Assembly (NCBI GenBank): GCA_038527215.1
Contig: JBCBGC010000025.1
Span: 8,165 to 72,164, forward strand
Direction of reading: 5' to 3'
DNA from: JAWPMV01 sp038527215
Lineage (GTDB): Bacteria > Bacteroidota > Bacteroidia > J057
DNA: 64,000 nucleotides
Numbering within the stretch: the stretch's first letter is position 1; each line of letters starts with the position of its first letter. Shown here piece by piece: positions 24,988 to 35,100 of the stretch. Below the pieces are notes generated by a model. It did not search any database and was not told the origin of the DNA. It worked only from the letters and a program-made list of their open reading frames with translations. Position numbers and translations under genes: made by a program.

Positions 24988-27142
24988 CGAGTAACTCCCT
25001 TGCTTCCTCGACAGTGCGGACTTTGTATTTGGCTTCGGTTTGGTTCAAGCCTACTTTGATGGTATAAGCCAGCGGTGGCATAGCCAGGAAGGTATCTTCA
25101 TCGGTATGATCATCTCCAATGGCCAACACGAATTCCCAAACCTGCTTGTTAACCCATCTACTGGCAGCCTTACCTTTATTGACTCCGGCATTGCGAATCT
25201 CTACCACTTTATTTCCTTCTAATACCTGCAGGTTGTGATTGGCGGTGAGGTAAATCAATTCGTCCCGGATTTCCCGGACGCGATTCGCCCCTAATTCATT
25301 GTCAATTTTTCGGTAGTGCCAGGCCAGGGTGAAGTCTTTTTCCTCGATAAAAGAACCAGGCGTTCTTTCCACGAGGTTTTCCAATACGGGCCTGATGGTC
25401 GGTTTCCAACTGGCGACTACCTCAGAGTTCAAATGCCAGGCATTATTTTTCCAGTTCCATACCCCATGTTCTGAAACCATCTCTATGCCCATGTTGCCGA
25501 ACCAGTCTTGAAGCGTATAGCGATCCCGTCCGGAAATAATCACCGCGGTGGTTCCTTCTTGCTGGATAAATCCTTGCACAGTTTTGAGCAAGGATTCATC
25601 TGGAGAAGCGGCATTGGGATCATCTTTAAAGCCGACCAGCGTCCCATCATAATCCAGTAGGAGCAGGCGGGATTTGGCCATTTTATATGCTTCAAGAAGG
25701 TTATTGCGTCTTTCTTCGTTCAGAAGTTTAGTCTGTCGTTCTTCCTGATTTCTTTTGACTTCCATTTGTTGTTGGATAAAGTTGTTTGCCCAGTGCTTTA
25801 CGTCGTAGCGTTTGAGTTTGCGCTGCATTTCCTGCAGGCGTACCCGTTGTTCTTCAGTCGACATTTCCATAGCATGAACCAACGCCGCCTCAATTTCCAT
25901 TTGGTCATTGGGGTTGATCAGCAGGGCCTCTTGTAATTCGTGGGCAGCACCGGCCATTTCACTTAGAATCAGCACCCCGGTAAGGGACTCTGTCCGGCTA
26001 GCCACAAATTCTTTAGCCACGAGATTCATGCCATCTCTCAGGGGGGTAATAAGGGCAATATGTGCGGCGCGATACATCGCAGCCAAACTATCGAAGGGGA
26101 AGGAACGGTAGTAGTATCGAATGGGAATCCAGTTAAAGGTCCCATACTTACCATTGATTCGCCCTACGGTTTCATCAATTTCAATTTTTAGTTCCCGGTA
26201 TTGATCCACATTGGATCGGGAGGGAACCACGACCAGGATCAGGGTAACCTCCCCATGATATTGGGGATTGCGGTTTAGGAACCTCTCGTATGCATTGATC
26301 CGTTGAGGGATGCCTTTGGAGTAATCCAGCCGGTCTATCGATAGGATAAGTTTTCTCCGCCGACCATAGTCTTTGATAAACTCCACCTCCTCGGAGGGTT
26401 TCTTCGGCTTGGGATGGGCATATTTTACATAGTCGATTCCCATTGGGAATACGTCCACATTGACCTGTCGGGTTGGTAGGGCGATTTTTCCAAAATTATG
26501 TTCATAGCCCGTGATGCGGTAGGATGAACTGAGGAAATGGCGCATATACCCAAAGGTGTGAAACCCAATTTGGTCCGCGCCCAGCATCCCTTCTAAGAGC
26601 TCCTGACGCCAGGGGATGGTGCGAAAAATCTCAAATGAAGGGAAGGGAATATGGAGAAAAAAGCCAATGGACAGCTTTGGGAATTTTTCTCTCAGCATGC
26701 CCGGTACCAGCATGAGTTGGTAATCATGTACCCATACCATGCTATCTTCCCGAATATGTTCGGCTATGGCATCGGCAAAAAGCTGGTTAGTCGCTTTATA
26801 GGCTTCCCAATATTCTTCCTTATATACCGTGTATTGGGTGAAATAGTGGAAGAGGGGCCAGATGGTTTTATTGCTGAAACCCTCGTAATACAATTCCACG
26901 GCTTCCTGGTCCAAAAAGACAGGCGCCATAGCATTGGCTTTGAATTGTTCGGTAATATTTGCTCTGTCCGCAGGGCTATCCACCGGTTTGCCGGGCCAGC
27001 CTACCCAGGTCCTTTCTATAGAACTGTCCAGTGAATTGAGGCCGGTGGCTAATCCCCCTGCGCTCGGATAATAGATGAGCTCGCCTTCCTTTCTGTCGAT
27101 GGTAACCGGTAAGCGGTTTGAGACAATGATGATATGCGCCAT
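24968..27142 (-). CDS. otsAB: Bifunctional trehalose-6-phosphate synthase/phosphatase
   Basis: The start is the ATG giving MAHIIIVSNRLPVTIDRKEG; an upstream in-frame extension of 12 residues is not family-like. The 724-residue fused enzyme has an N-terminal GT20 trehalose-6-phosphate synthase domain (about 1-465) with SAGGLATGL, VWVHDYQLMLVP and SIDRLDYSKGIPQR. It also has a C-terminal HAD trehalose-6-phosphatase domain (about 490-724) with LLLLDYDGTLVGF (nucleophile Asp), IISGRDR, and the acidic GDDHTDEDTF motif. It converts UDP-glucose and glucose-6-phosphate to trehalose, an osmo- and desiccation protectant. Divergent from mpl; its end overlaps the convergent helical-protein gene by 20 bases. 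Confidence 0.96.
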   Translation of the reverse strand: MAHIIIVSNRLPVTIDRKEGELIYYPSAGGLATGLNSLDSSIERTWVGWPGKPVDSPADRANITEQFKANAMAPVFLDQEAVELYYEGFSNKTIWPLFHYFTQYTVYKEEYWEAYKATNQLFADAIAEHIREDSMVWVHDYQLMLVPGMLREKFPKLSIGFFLHIPFPSFEIFRTIPWRQELLEGMLGADQIGFHTFGYMRHFLSSSYRITGYEHNFGKIALPTRQVNVDVFPMGIDYVKYAHPKPKKPSEEVEFIKDYGRRRKLILSIDRLDYSKGIPQRINAYERFLNRNPQYHGEVTLILVVVPSRSNVDQYRELKIEIDETVGRINGKYGTFNWIPIRYYYRSFPFDSLAAMYRAAHIALITPLRDGMNLVAKEFVASRTESLTGVLILSEMAGAAHELQEALLINPNDQMEIEAALVHAMEMSTEEQRVRLQEMQRKLKRYDVKHWANNFIQQQMEVKRNQEERQTKLLNEERRNNLLEAYKMAKSRLLLLDYDGTLVGFKDDPNAASPDESLLKTVQGFIQQEGTTAVIISGRDRYTLQDWFGNMGIEMVSEHGVWNWKNNAWHLNSEVVASWKPTIRPVLENLVERTPGSFIEEKDFTLAWHYRKIDNELGANRVREIRDELIYLTANHNLQVLEGNKVVEIRNAGVNKGKAASRWVNKQVWEFVLAIGDDHTDEDTFLAMPPLAYTIKVGLNQTEAKYKVRTVEEARELLAMLAEV

Positions 27143-27364
27143 TGGGGGAAAGATACTATGGCACCTCTGAAATATCAAAATGAAGATGGGTAGTTTAATA
27201 ATCCCTTTACATAGCCCTTTTCTAAGTTTCCTATGCTTAAGGTTCAGGCCTTTTTTATCCCGGAAGAAAAAACCTGGGCTTTGCGGTTCTGCCTTGTTCC
27301 CGAAATGGCTGTTTTGGGAATATTGTTTAGATTAGCACGATATTAAAATTGACCCCGGAATCCA

Positions 27365-28717
27365 ATGAGGATACACTTTATTGCCATCGGTGGAAGTATT
27401 ATGCACAGTCTGGCCATTGCCCTCCACCGGGCAGGCCATGAGGTAAGCGGATCGGATGACCAGATTTATGATCCCGCAAGGGGCAAACTAGCCCAGGCCG
27501 GAATTTTACCGGAAAAAGAAGGATGGGATCCGAGCCGAATCACGGAAGAAATCGAGGTGGTCATACTGGGGATGCACGCCTTTGCTGACAATCCTGAGTT
27601 AGCCCGGGCCAGGGACCTGGGCATTGCTACCTATTCTTTCCCTGAATTCATCTATGAGCAATCCAAAAATAAGCAGCGATTGGTAGTGGCCGGTAGTTAT
27701 GGTAAGACCACGGTCACCAGTATGATTATGCATGTGTTGGAAGGGGTAGGAAAAAAATTCAACTATCTCGTAGGAGCTTCTGTGCCGGGTTTTGATAATG
27801 CGGTAAGGTTGGAAGAAGACGCGCCATTGATTGTCATGGAAGGAGATGAGTACCTTTCCTCAAAACTGGACCCACGACCTAAATTCCTCCTTTACCAGGG
27901 ACATATGGTGATCATTACCGGGATTTCCTGGGATCATATCAATGTTTTTCCTACGGAAGAAAACTATGTAGACCAGTTCAGGAACCTGTTCAAAGGCTTG
28001 GGGAAAGCCGCGGATGTGATCTACAATCAGGAAGACCCCCGCCTCAAAGCAATGGCTGAGGAATTCCTGGTAGATGAGCTACATTATCCTCATCCCTATA
28101 AAACGCCTTCCTATAAAGTGAAAAACGGGAAGTTTCAGGTAAAAATTGACGGGGAGAGAAAAGAATTGAATCTCATCGGACGGCATAATATGTCCAATCT
28201 CATGGCAGCCTGGGGCGCTTGTCGTTTGCTAGGCATAGAGTTGGACAAATTTCTGCATCATATGAGCACCTTTGAAGGGGCCAATATGCGCATGCAGACC
28301 TATCATGAAAGTGCTGAACGATTGGTGATAAAAGATTATGCCCATGCGCCTGCCAAAGTGCAAGCCACGGTTGAAGCCGTCCGAGAAAGGTTTAAGGACC
28401 GGAGTCTGATTGCCTGTGTGGAATTACACACGTTTAGCAGCCTTGATAAGAAGTTTTTGCCACACTATAAGCACAGCTTGAAAGTGGCTGATCATAAAAT
28501 AGTTTTTGTGGATCCCCATGCCTGGGAAAAACGGCGCCTGCCAGCGATCACGGAAGAAGAAGTCCTGAGTGCCTTTGGGGATCGACAGATCACCGTCATC
28601 AACGATAAGGAGACCCTGGTCCAGACCATCGCCCAAAAAACGCAGCCGAAGGATGTGCTGCTGATGATGTCTTCAGGCACCTATGCAGGCCTCGATTGGG
28701 AACTGCTGAAGCGATAA
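27365..28717 (+). CDS. mpl: UDP-N-acetylmuramate-tripeptide ligase (murein recycling)
   Basis: Mpl joins the recycled L-Ala-gamma-D-Glu-meso-DAP tripeptide to UDP-MurNAc. The 450-residue protein has the family opening MRIHFIAIGGSIMHSLAIAL (Gly-rich Rossmann), the Mur-ligase P-loop AGSYGKTT (109-116), a central ATPase segment (MEGDEYLSSKLDPRPKFLLY, ITGISWDHINVFP) and the C-terminal domain (KDYAHAPAKVQATVEA). Similarity to MurC is expected, but the MHSLAIAL N-terminus and HHAEGANMR-like region fit Mpl better. It follows a divergent 222-base gap from otsAB and ends before a terminator. Confidence 0.92.
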   Translation: MRIHFIAIGGSIMHSLAIALHRAGHEVSGSDDQIYDPARGKLAQAGILPEKEGWDPSRITEEIEVVILGMHAFADNPELARARDLGIATYSFPEFIYEQSKNKQRLVVAGSYGKTTVTSMIMHVLEGVGKKFNYLVGASVPGFDNAVRLEEDAPLIVMEGDEYLSSKLDPRPKFLLYQGHMVIITGISWDHINVFPTEENYVDQFRNLFKGLGKAADVIYNQEDPRLKAMAEEFLVDELHYPHPYKTPSYKVKNGKFQVKIDGERKELNLIGRHNMSNLMAAWGACRLLGIELDKFLHHMSTFEGANMRMQTYHESAERLVIKDYAHAPAKVQATVEAVRERFKDRSLIACVELHTFSSLDKKFLPHYKHSLKVADHKIVFVDPHAWEKRRLPAITEEEVLSAFGDRQITVINDKETLVQTIAQKTQPKDVLLMMSSGTYAGLDWELLKR

Positions 28718-28724
28718 AAGAAAA

Positions 28725-28752
28725 CCCCGGCCCAAAGGGCCGGGATTCCTTT
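28725..28752 (+). terminator. Terminator after mpl
   Basis: The perfect 8-bp stem CCCGGCCC/GGGCCGGG has an AAA loop. It begins eight bases after the mpl stop, with a T-poor tail (attcctttc). Confidence 0.8.
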
Positions 28753-28814
28753 CGCACTGTCAACCTATTCTTGATTTATTACGCAAGACAGTGGCGGTTT
28801 ATTGTCTGCGTACG

Positions 28815-28851
28815 AAAAAAATGTCTTCCAGACACGAGGAAGACTTTTTTT
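28815..28851. terminator. Bidirectional hairpin between mpl and SRPBCC gene
   Basis: GTCTTCC and GGAAGAC arms are flanked by A7 on the left and T7 on the right, so a U-run follows the hairpin in both directions. It lies between two convergent genes. Confidence 0.75.
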
Positions 28852-28938
28852 GATAATATCCCTTGGTTCTATTGATCCCAAAGCCAGGGATGAGATGGAT
28901 ACTTTTCTTAAGGCTCTGAGGACTAAAGGCCCTGCTTG

Positions 28939-29403
28939 TTAGCTGGGATTCAACACCCGTTTGGCCTGGGCTTCGATGAGCACCATTTGCGCCTCAAAGA
29001 TTTTCCGGGTTACACGGGGGGTTATTTTTCGTTCCAGCCATCCTTTTATTCCTTTGGAAGCGGGCGCTTCCGTAGCGATGGTCAACTTGCAAGATCGACC
29101 CCTGGCAATAGATTCCAGGGTAAAAGTGGTTTCTACCCCTTTGGCCTTGTCTATCTCTTTAATGACGGAGCCTCGAATGGGTTCGCTTACTTCCATCTGG
29201 AATTGTTGACGCATTCCCATGACCCGCATGGTCAGGTCGAAGGCCGTACCGGCCCCGCGCCCGCCTTTGGTTACCGATAAACTTTCAAAATATGGTTTGG
29301 GGAGGATAGCAGGGTGGGAAGATTGGTAATCCACCAAAATGTCATACAAAATCTGAGGAGGGACGTTGATTTCGTGGCTGATTTCCGTAAGAATGGATGG
29401 CAT
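28939..29403 (-). CDS. SRPBCC (START-like) family protein
   Basis: The 154-residue product, started at the ATG giving MPSILTEISHEINVPPQILY, shows the SRPBCC layout: an N-terminal strand with VPPQILYDILVDYQ helix, beta strands with the G-rich turn TKGGRGAGTAFDLT, and a long C-terminal helix (FEAQMVLIEAQAKRVLN). A start 11 codons earlier is possible. The fold binds hydrophobic ligands or acts in polyketide-cyclase-like reactions; no ligand is predicted. It converges on mpl across two terminators. Confidence 0.82.
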   Translation of the reverse strand: MPSILTEISHEINVPPQILYDILVDYQSSHPAILPKPYFESLSVTKGGRGAGTAFDLTMRVMGMRQQFQMEVSEPIRGSVIKEIDKAKGVETTFTLESIARGRSCKLTIATEAPASKGIKGWLERKITPRVTRKIFEAQMVLIEAQAKRVLNPS

Positions 29404-29598
29404 GTCAGGTGGTATTTGGCTTTTTTCAACATACAAAAAAGGCCACGGAAGCCCTACCTAAGCCCTTGAGTTGCGCAAGTTTGCACACTTTTTATCCTCG
29501 CGGGAAAGAGAGGAAATTTGGAAAAGCCGAACTTTATTCCTTGATTTTATTCAGCCGATTGTTAGAATTTACCTGTTTCAACTAACCAAACCTACGCC

Positions 29599-31866
29599 AT
29601 GTACCGCACTATTTCTTTTACCTTGGTACTGCTGGTACCGTTGGTTTTCTCACCTCTTTTTGCCCAAATCAGTTCGGTGACCACCAGCCCCATTCCCGCC
29701 CTGGAATGCCAAAATCTGGTCGTAACCGTAAACGGTTCCATGCCTTGCGCTAACGCCTTTGTTGGAGGGTCCACCCATACCATCAATGGGAATATCATCA
29801 CCGTAGATATCAGCATTGCTGTCCCCATGATCTGCTTGCCAGCCATTATACCATACAGCCAGCCTCATGCTGTCGGTCTGGTGCCCGCCGGAAATTATAC
29901 CCTGGCAGTCAGACAATTTGAAAACGGCAACCTTACCAGCAGCATCAGTTTTTCATTGACCATAGGCTCTTGCTGCTCAGCAGATGCCAGCTTTTTAGCT
30001 TCAAAAACCCAGCTATGCCCGGGAGATAGCATCAGTTTTACCCCCAATGATACCTCCCTGGTGCTCCACACCTGGAAGCTGGATGGCTCGGTGATTTCCA
30101 CCGATAGTATCACCGGCTATGCCTTTCCCACGCCTGGAAACTATACGATAAGCCTGCTGGGAGATGATGGCTCCTGTCTGGATTCTACCACCCAAACCAT
30201 CACGGTAGGACAGTTCCCAGGCATTGCCTTCTCCCAGGTCCAAAATGAAAGTTGCCCGGGCTATGTGGATGGCAGTGTGGATGTATCGATTTCGAATGCC
30301 TTTGGCAGCCTCACCTACACCTGGGACAATGGAGCCACTACGGAAGATATCAGTAACCTTGATTCGGGCACTTATGTCCTTACGGTGGTAGATCAGGCAG
30401 GCTGTAGCAGTCAGGATTCTATTACCCTGGGCGTAGGAACCCCTCCCGTACCGATTTTTACGGCTTCTGATCCTGGCCCGCTTTGTCCGGGAGACAATGT
30501 TTTACTCACCAATACCAGTACCAATGCGATCTCCTATAGTTGGGAACTCAACGGACAGCAGTTCGCTACGACGGTAGATGCACAGCCTTCCCTTAGCCAG
30601 GTAGGCCTGAATACCATTCAATTAATTGCCACCAATGCCAATTGCTCCGACACTGCGAGCCAGCAAATAGAAGTGTCCAGCCTGCCGCAAGTTTCAGCCA
30701 TTGTTCTGGGCCCATCCTGTCCAGGCAGCCAGGATGGGAGCATCGATGTGTCGGTAGTTTCCGGCATTTTGCCTTATAGCTATCTATGGGCGCAGGGAGA
30801 TACGACCCAGGATCGAAATGGACTTACGGAAGGAACCTATGTGCTCCGGGTTACAGACAGCCTGAGTTGTATGGTCATGGATACCTTCCTGGTGGAAACC
30901 ACCTCCACCCTGGAGGCTTCTTTTGCGCCTATTGATGGTGCCTGGTACTGTCCGGGCGATACCCTGAACCTTCAGAGTACCAGCCTGGGGGCTACAAGTT
31001 TTGCCTGGTCTGATGCCGCTGGCCTGCCCCTAAGTTCCAGCGCTCAGTTATCCGAGATCCTGCCAGATTCGGGACAGTTTTTTGTCCAATTGGTCGTATC
31101 TGACAATACCTGTACAGATACCGTGGCCCATAGCTATATGATCTCTCACGCTCCTCAACTGACTTTCCAATCTATCCCAGAAGTATGCCCCGGCAGCGGA
31201 GATGGGAGCTTGAGTGTGCAGGTCAATGGCGTGAGTGCTCCTTATGCCTTGCTTTGGGAAAATGGCACCAGCGGAAGTTCTATTGACAGCCTGACGGCTG
31301 GTCTTTACAGCTTGACGATGACGGATACTGTAGGCTGTGTCTTTCAGGATAGCGGCCGCATTTCCACCCAGGGTGGGGTAGTGGCAGCCTTTGCTAACTA
31401 TCCGACGGACAGCTTAATGAATTTTGAGGATCAATCCTTGCCAGTTCCGGCAAGTTGGGCCTGGTCTTTCGGGGATGGAGACAGCGCTTTTGTCCAAAAT
31501 CCAACCCATGCCTATCCGGTTAGTGGGGCTTATCAAGTTTGCCTGTCGGTGGTAGATAGCTTTGGTTGCGAGGATACGCATTGCGATACCATCAGTTTGG
31601 CCCTGAGTCTTGCTCCGGAAACATTCCTGGCACTCAAGATGTATCCCAACCCTGTTTTGGATAAGTTGCACATTGAACTCCCGGAAGTAGGCAGTGCATC
31701 GCTTGAAATCTGGGTATGGGATCAGCGAGGTAAGCTGGTGTGGATGGAAGATCGGATGGCAACCCACCTCTTCACGTTGTCAGTGAAAGACCTCCCTGCT
31801 GGAATGTACCATCTGGTCATTCGCGCTGCAGATCATTGGTATCGAGGGAGGGTGGTGAAACAATAA
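29599..31866 (+). CDS. SprB/PKD-repeat adhesin-like protein, T9SS cargo
   Basis: A 755-residue surface protein. A signal peptide (1-22) is followed by a beta-rich N-terminal domain. Ig/PKD-like units then alternate with SprB-type repeats, each with SCPGYVDGSVDVSISN-like openings, GTYVLTVVDQAGC closings and paired cysteines. A PKD domain (about 590-670, FANYPTDSLMNFEDQSLP, WAWSFGDGDSAFVQNPTHAY) precedes the T9SS sorting domain (about 677-755, LKMYPNPVLDKLHIELP to MYHLVIRAAD). SprB-type repeats occur in gliding or surface adhesins of Bacteroidota. A binding role is likely; target unknown. Transcribed alone, toward the convergent metalloprotease gene. Confidence 0.88.
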   Translation: MYRTISFTLVLLVPLVFSPLFAQISSVTTSPIPALECQNLVVTVNGSMPCANAFVGGSTHTINGNIITVDISIAVPMICLPAIIPYSQPHAVGLVPAGNYTLAVRQFENGNLTSSISFSLTIGSCCSADASFLASKTQLCPGDSISFTPNDTSLVLHTWKLDGSVISTDSITGYAFPTPGNYTISLLGDDGSCLDSTTQTITVGQFPGIAFSQVQNESCPGYVDGSVDVSISNAFGSLTYTWDNGATTEDISNLDSGTYVLTVVDQAGCSSQDSITLGVGTPPVPIFTASDPGPLCPGDNVLLTNTSTNAISYSWELNGQQFATTVDAQPSLSQVGLNTIQLIATNANCSDTASQQIEVSSLPQVSAIVLGPSCPGSQDGSIDVSVVSGILPYSYLWAQGDTTQDRNGLTEGTYVLRVTDSLSCMVMDTFLVETTSTLEASFAPIDGAWYCPGDTLNLQSTSLGATSFAWSDAAGLPLSSSAQLSEILPDSGQFFVQLVVSDNTCTDTVAHSYMISHAPQLTFQSIPEVCPGSGDGSLSVQVNGVSAPYALLWENGTSGSSIDSLTAGLYSLTMTDTVGCVFQDSGRISTQGGVVAAFANYPTDSLMNFEDQSLPVPASWAWSFGDGDSAFVQNPTHAYPVSGAYQVCLSVVDSFGCEDTHCDTISLALSLAPETFLALKMYPNPVLDKLHIELPEVGSASLEIWVWDQRGKLVWMEDRMATHLFTLSVKDLPAGMYHLVIRAADHWYRGRVVKQ

Positions 31867-32199
31867 AAAAATATGAGTCATCCCGAATGTTACATAAGCT
31901 AAGATTTCATAAAAACGCTTCCTGGACCCCTAACTACCCACAAATATGTCACCCCGGAAAGGCATTTGACCGGTAGGGAAAATTACTTATCCGGGGTCTC
32001 CATGATTTCATAATGATTGCAGAGACCTATGACGATATAGCTGTCTGAATCCTTGACCCTGACAGCTCGCCTTCTTGTAGGCAGAGTAACTCCCAAGGGG
32101 ACAAGAACATGGAAGGAAAATGGCCCTTTCCTATCCGTCTCAAAAAATTCTTAAGGAAATGAGTCATCCCAAATTTTGGGATGACTCATGTTTTTCAAT
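31867..32199. other. Convergent intergenic gap with repeated 12-mer and hairpin
   Basis: This 333-base stretch between two convergent T9SS genes has no ORF of note. ATGAGTCATCCC occurs at 31873 and again at 32159, where it forms the arm of a hairpin. CCCCGGA near 31951 and TCCGGGG near 31990 are a short inverted pair. Confidence 0.55.
32159..32195. terminator. Hairpin terminator between convergent T9SS genes
   Basis: ATGAGTCATCCCAA (32159-32172) and TTGGGATGACTCAT (32176-32189) are perfect 14-bp complements around a 3-base loop. On the plus strand it is followed by gttttt. On the minus strand it starts about 10 bases after the stop of the metalloprotease gene, so it may serve both genes. Confidence 0.85.
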
Positions 32200-35100
32200 C
32201 TATTGCTTAGATAATCGCTGTAAATAGTACACCTCCGCTCCTTGGGATAGCCCCAGGTAATATACCCCGGAGGCCAGGGGACTGATATCCCATTCAAAAT
32301 CTGAACCCGGAGCTCGTTTCCTGGCCACGATTTGTCCAAGGTGGTTTTGCAGGTGGAACTCCATGCCTTCCCAGGGAATATTCTTTATCTCAATTTTTAG
32401 CTGGTCTTGCATCGGATTGGGGAAAGCCTTGATCTGACCAACCAATAGGCGGGAAATATCCGTGAGGCTGTTGATGACCACGTCCTGCACCAGGGTATCG
32501 CTTTTGCAGCCAAAATTATCCGTAACCACTAAGCTCACCTGGTAGGTGCCGGTACTGGTATATACATGGATAGGATTAGTAGAACTGGCCAGGACGCCAT
32601 CCCCAAAGTTCCATAGGTAAACGCCTGAACTGGAACTGTTCTGGAAGGTAACCGTGGGGCCATTGATCGAGAAGGAAAAGCCAACCACTGGAACCGGTAC
32701 GACAGAGACATAGATGGAATCTCGCTCCTGGCACCCTCCTTGAGTTATAAGCACGCTATACAAGCCTGAATCCTGAACGGAAATGGTTTGGGTTTGCGCC
32801 CCGGTTGACCATTGGTACGCGGTAGTTTGCGGATCATTGCCAGCATTCAGGATCAGGTTGCTGCCCTGACAAATAGTGATATCTGGCCCCAGATTCAGAC
32901 TAAGCTGAGCTGGTTGGCCGATCACTACCACGACAGAATCCAGACACTGGTTAGCATCCTCCACATATACCACGTGACTCCCGGCTGGCAAGGCATTTGG
33001 ATTAAGGCCGCCCCAATCTTCCGTATAAGGAGCCGCTCCCCCCGTAAAAGACAAGGAGGCAGTTCCGTCCGCAGCCCCAAAACAACTTACATCCGTCTGG
33101 CCAGCTACGGCTACATTAAAAGTCGTAGGACTACCCAGGCTAAATAAATATCCACCCAGACATCCACTGCTATCTTGAACAACGACGTGGTAACTGCCGG
33201 GACAAACATTTAGTAAGGTAGAGTCCGTAGAACCGGAGGACCAAATAAACGAATAATCCCCATTTCCTCCTGTCGGAATCATGCTGGCGGTGGCATCACA
33301 ACTGTCCGTACACCCCAATTGGAGAATAGCAGGGCTAATATTGAGTACACAGCTGTTCCCCGCAGCATAACAAATTTCCAAGCCCCAAGCATTCAAACTC
33401 CCGCCGTCCTGAGGAAACACATCGTCCACTTCGAGGGTCCAGGTTCCTTGTGGATCTTCTCCTTGAAAAGCACTCAGCGCTTCCAAAGGTTCATAGGTAA
33501 GGCCATCAGTAGGCGGACAGGGAATGTTGTTATAAGCGCTGGCCCCATCCTCAAGGTTGATATTGAAATTATTTTCGTTGGAACAAATCTCATCAATCAG
33601 GACGACTTGGGTTCCTGAAGGACTAATCAGTCGAAAGACCAGATCACTGATATAGGTATGCGTACCGCTAAGGTTAACCACCTTCACACTTTGGATGGAG
33701 CCGCTGTTTGGGAAATTAAGGTCCGAAGAAATGGTGGTGACGGAATTCGGGATGTTTTTAGGCACATCTACACTGGCCAGGGTTTGGCAGCTGATGTTCC
33801 CGGTCACAAAGGAAAAAGGCGTAGAAACGGAATTCCCACAAGGATTAGTAGCGATGACCCGCCAATAATAGAATGTCGCATTATTTAAGGCATTCGTCAC
33901 CTGATAAAAGGTGTCTGGAATTAAGCTGTCATTGACTATGAGGGTACTAAAATTAGGATCAGCCGCTACCTGAACCTGATAACTGGTGGCTCCCTGAGCG
34001 GGGTCCCAGCTGAGCAATGGAGTAGGGGAGACGCCTATGGCCGTATCCTGCGGGCTGTCCAGGGTCGGCGCAGGCGGAGGCCCATCAATCAGGTTAAAGT
34101 TCATGATGATGCTTTTGCTCCCGGTGCTACTGCTGCCGGTAACGGTCAGGGTATAATTCCCGCCAGGGGCATTAGCGGTGTTGGTCAGATTGATATTGGT
34201 AAAGCCCCCTGGTACTACCTGGGTGTTTTGTAGGCTGGCATTCATAGGGCTATTGGGAGAAAGACTTACGGATAGGTTTACCGTATCGGTAAACCCAAGG
34301 ATGGAAGTAACATCCAGGTTGACGGTTCCATTATTCCCTGAGCAAATGAAGGGTAAAGGGTTCGGAATCAGGAGAGAAAAATCCGGAACCGAAGGAATAA
34401 TTTCAAAGTCGTTATTGGAGATATCGAAGAATACATTGTTCGAGCCTACTACCATGATCCTGGCGGTAGTGGTGGGGTTGTTTGGAATAATGGCGGAAAA
34501 AGAACCTGTATTGGGGACGCCGCTGGCCACGGTTACGGGATAGGTAAATCCACCGTCCGTAGAAAGCAAAATGTCTACGGTACTGGCATTGACCGGAGCC
34601 TGGTCAGAACCCGCCACATTCCAGGTTATCAACTGGCTGGAAAGGGCCAAATAGGTAATGCCGGTATCGCTGGGAGAGGTGAGTACGAAAGGCCCGGAAT
34701 TTCCATCCACGGTAATCGTAGCATCGCCATGATCTGTGCACCCTCCAGGTAAGGCATTATCTCTGACACTTACCCGAAAATCCATGGTTCTTCCTACATC
34801 TGGTATGACTTCCCAGGTAGGAGTGTTGTTGGCGACGATGTCATCGATCCTGGGAAAATACCTGCGCGGATCTGGCGTGGGATCAAAGGAACGAAAATTC
34901 GGACCAGTGGTGGAAGAAGCAACGGGTGGCTGAGTGGAACTCTGGTTGTCATACTGTTCCCAGCAATAGGTGAGGCTATCCGCATCCACATCCGTGGCCG
35001 TCGCGTCAAGGAAAAAGGTAGTCCCAGCCGGGATGGTATAGCTTTGGGTAGGATTACTTACCACTGGCGCACTATTCGCAGAAGTGATGATGGTAGCGCA

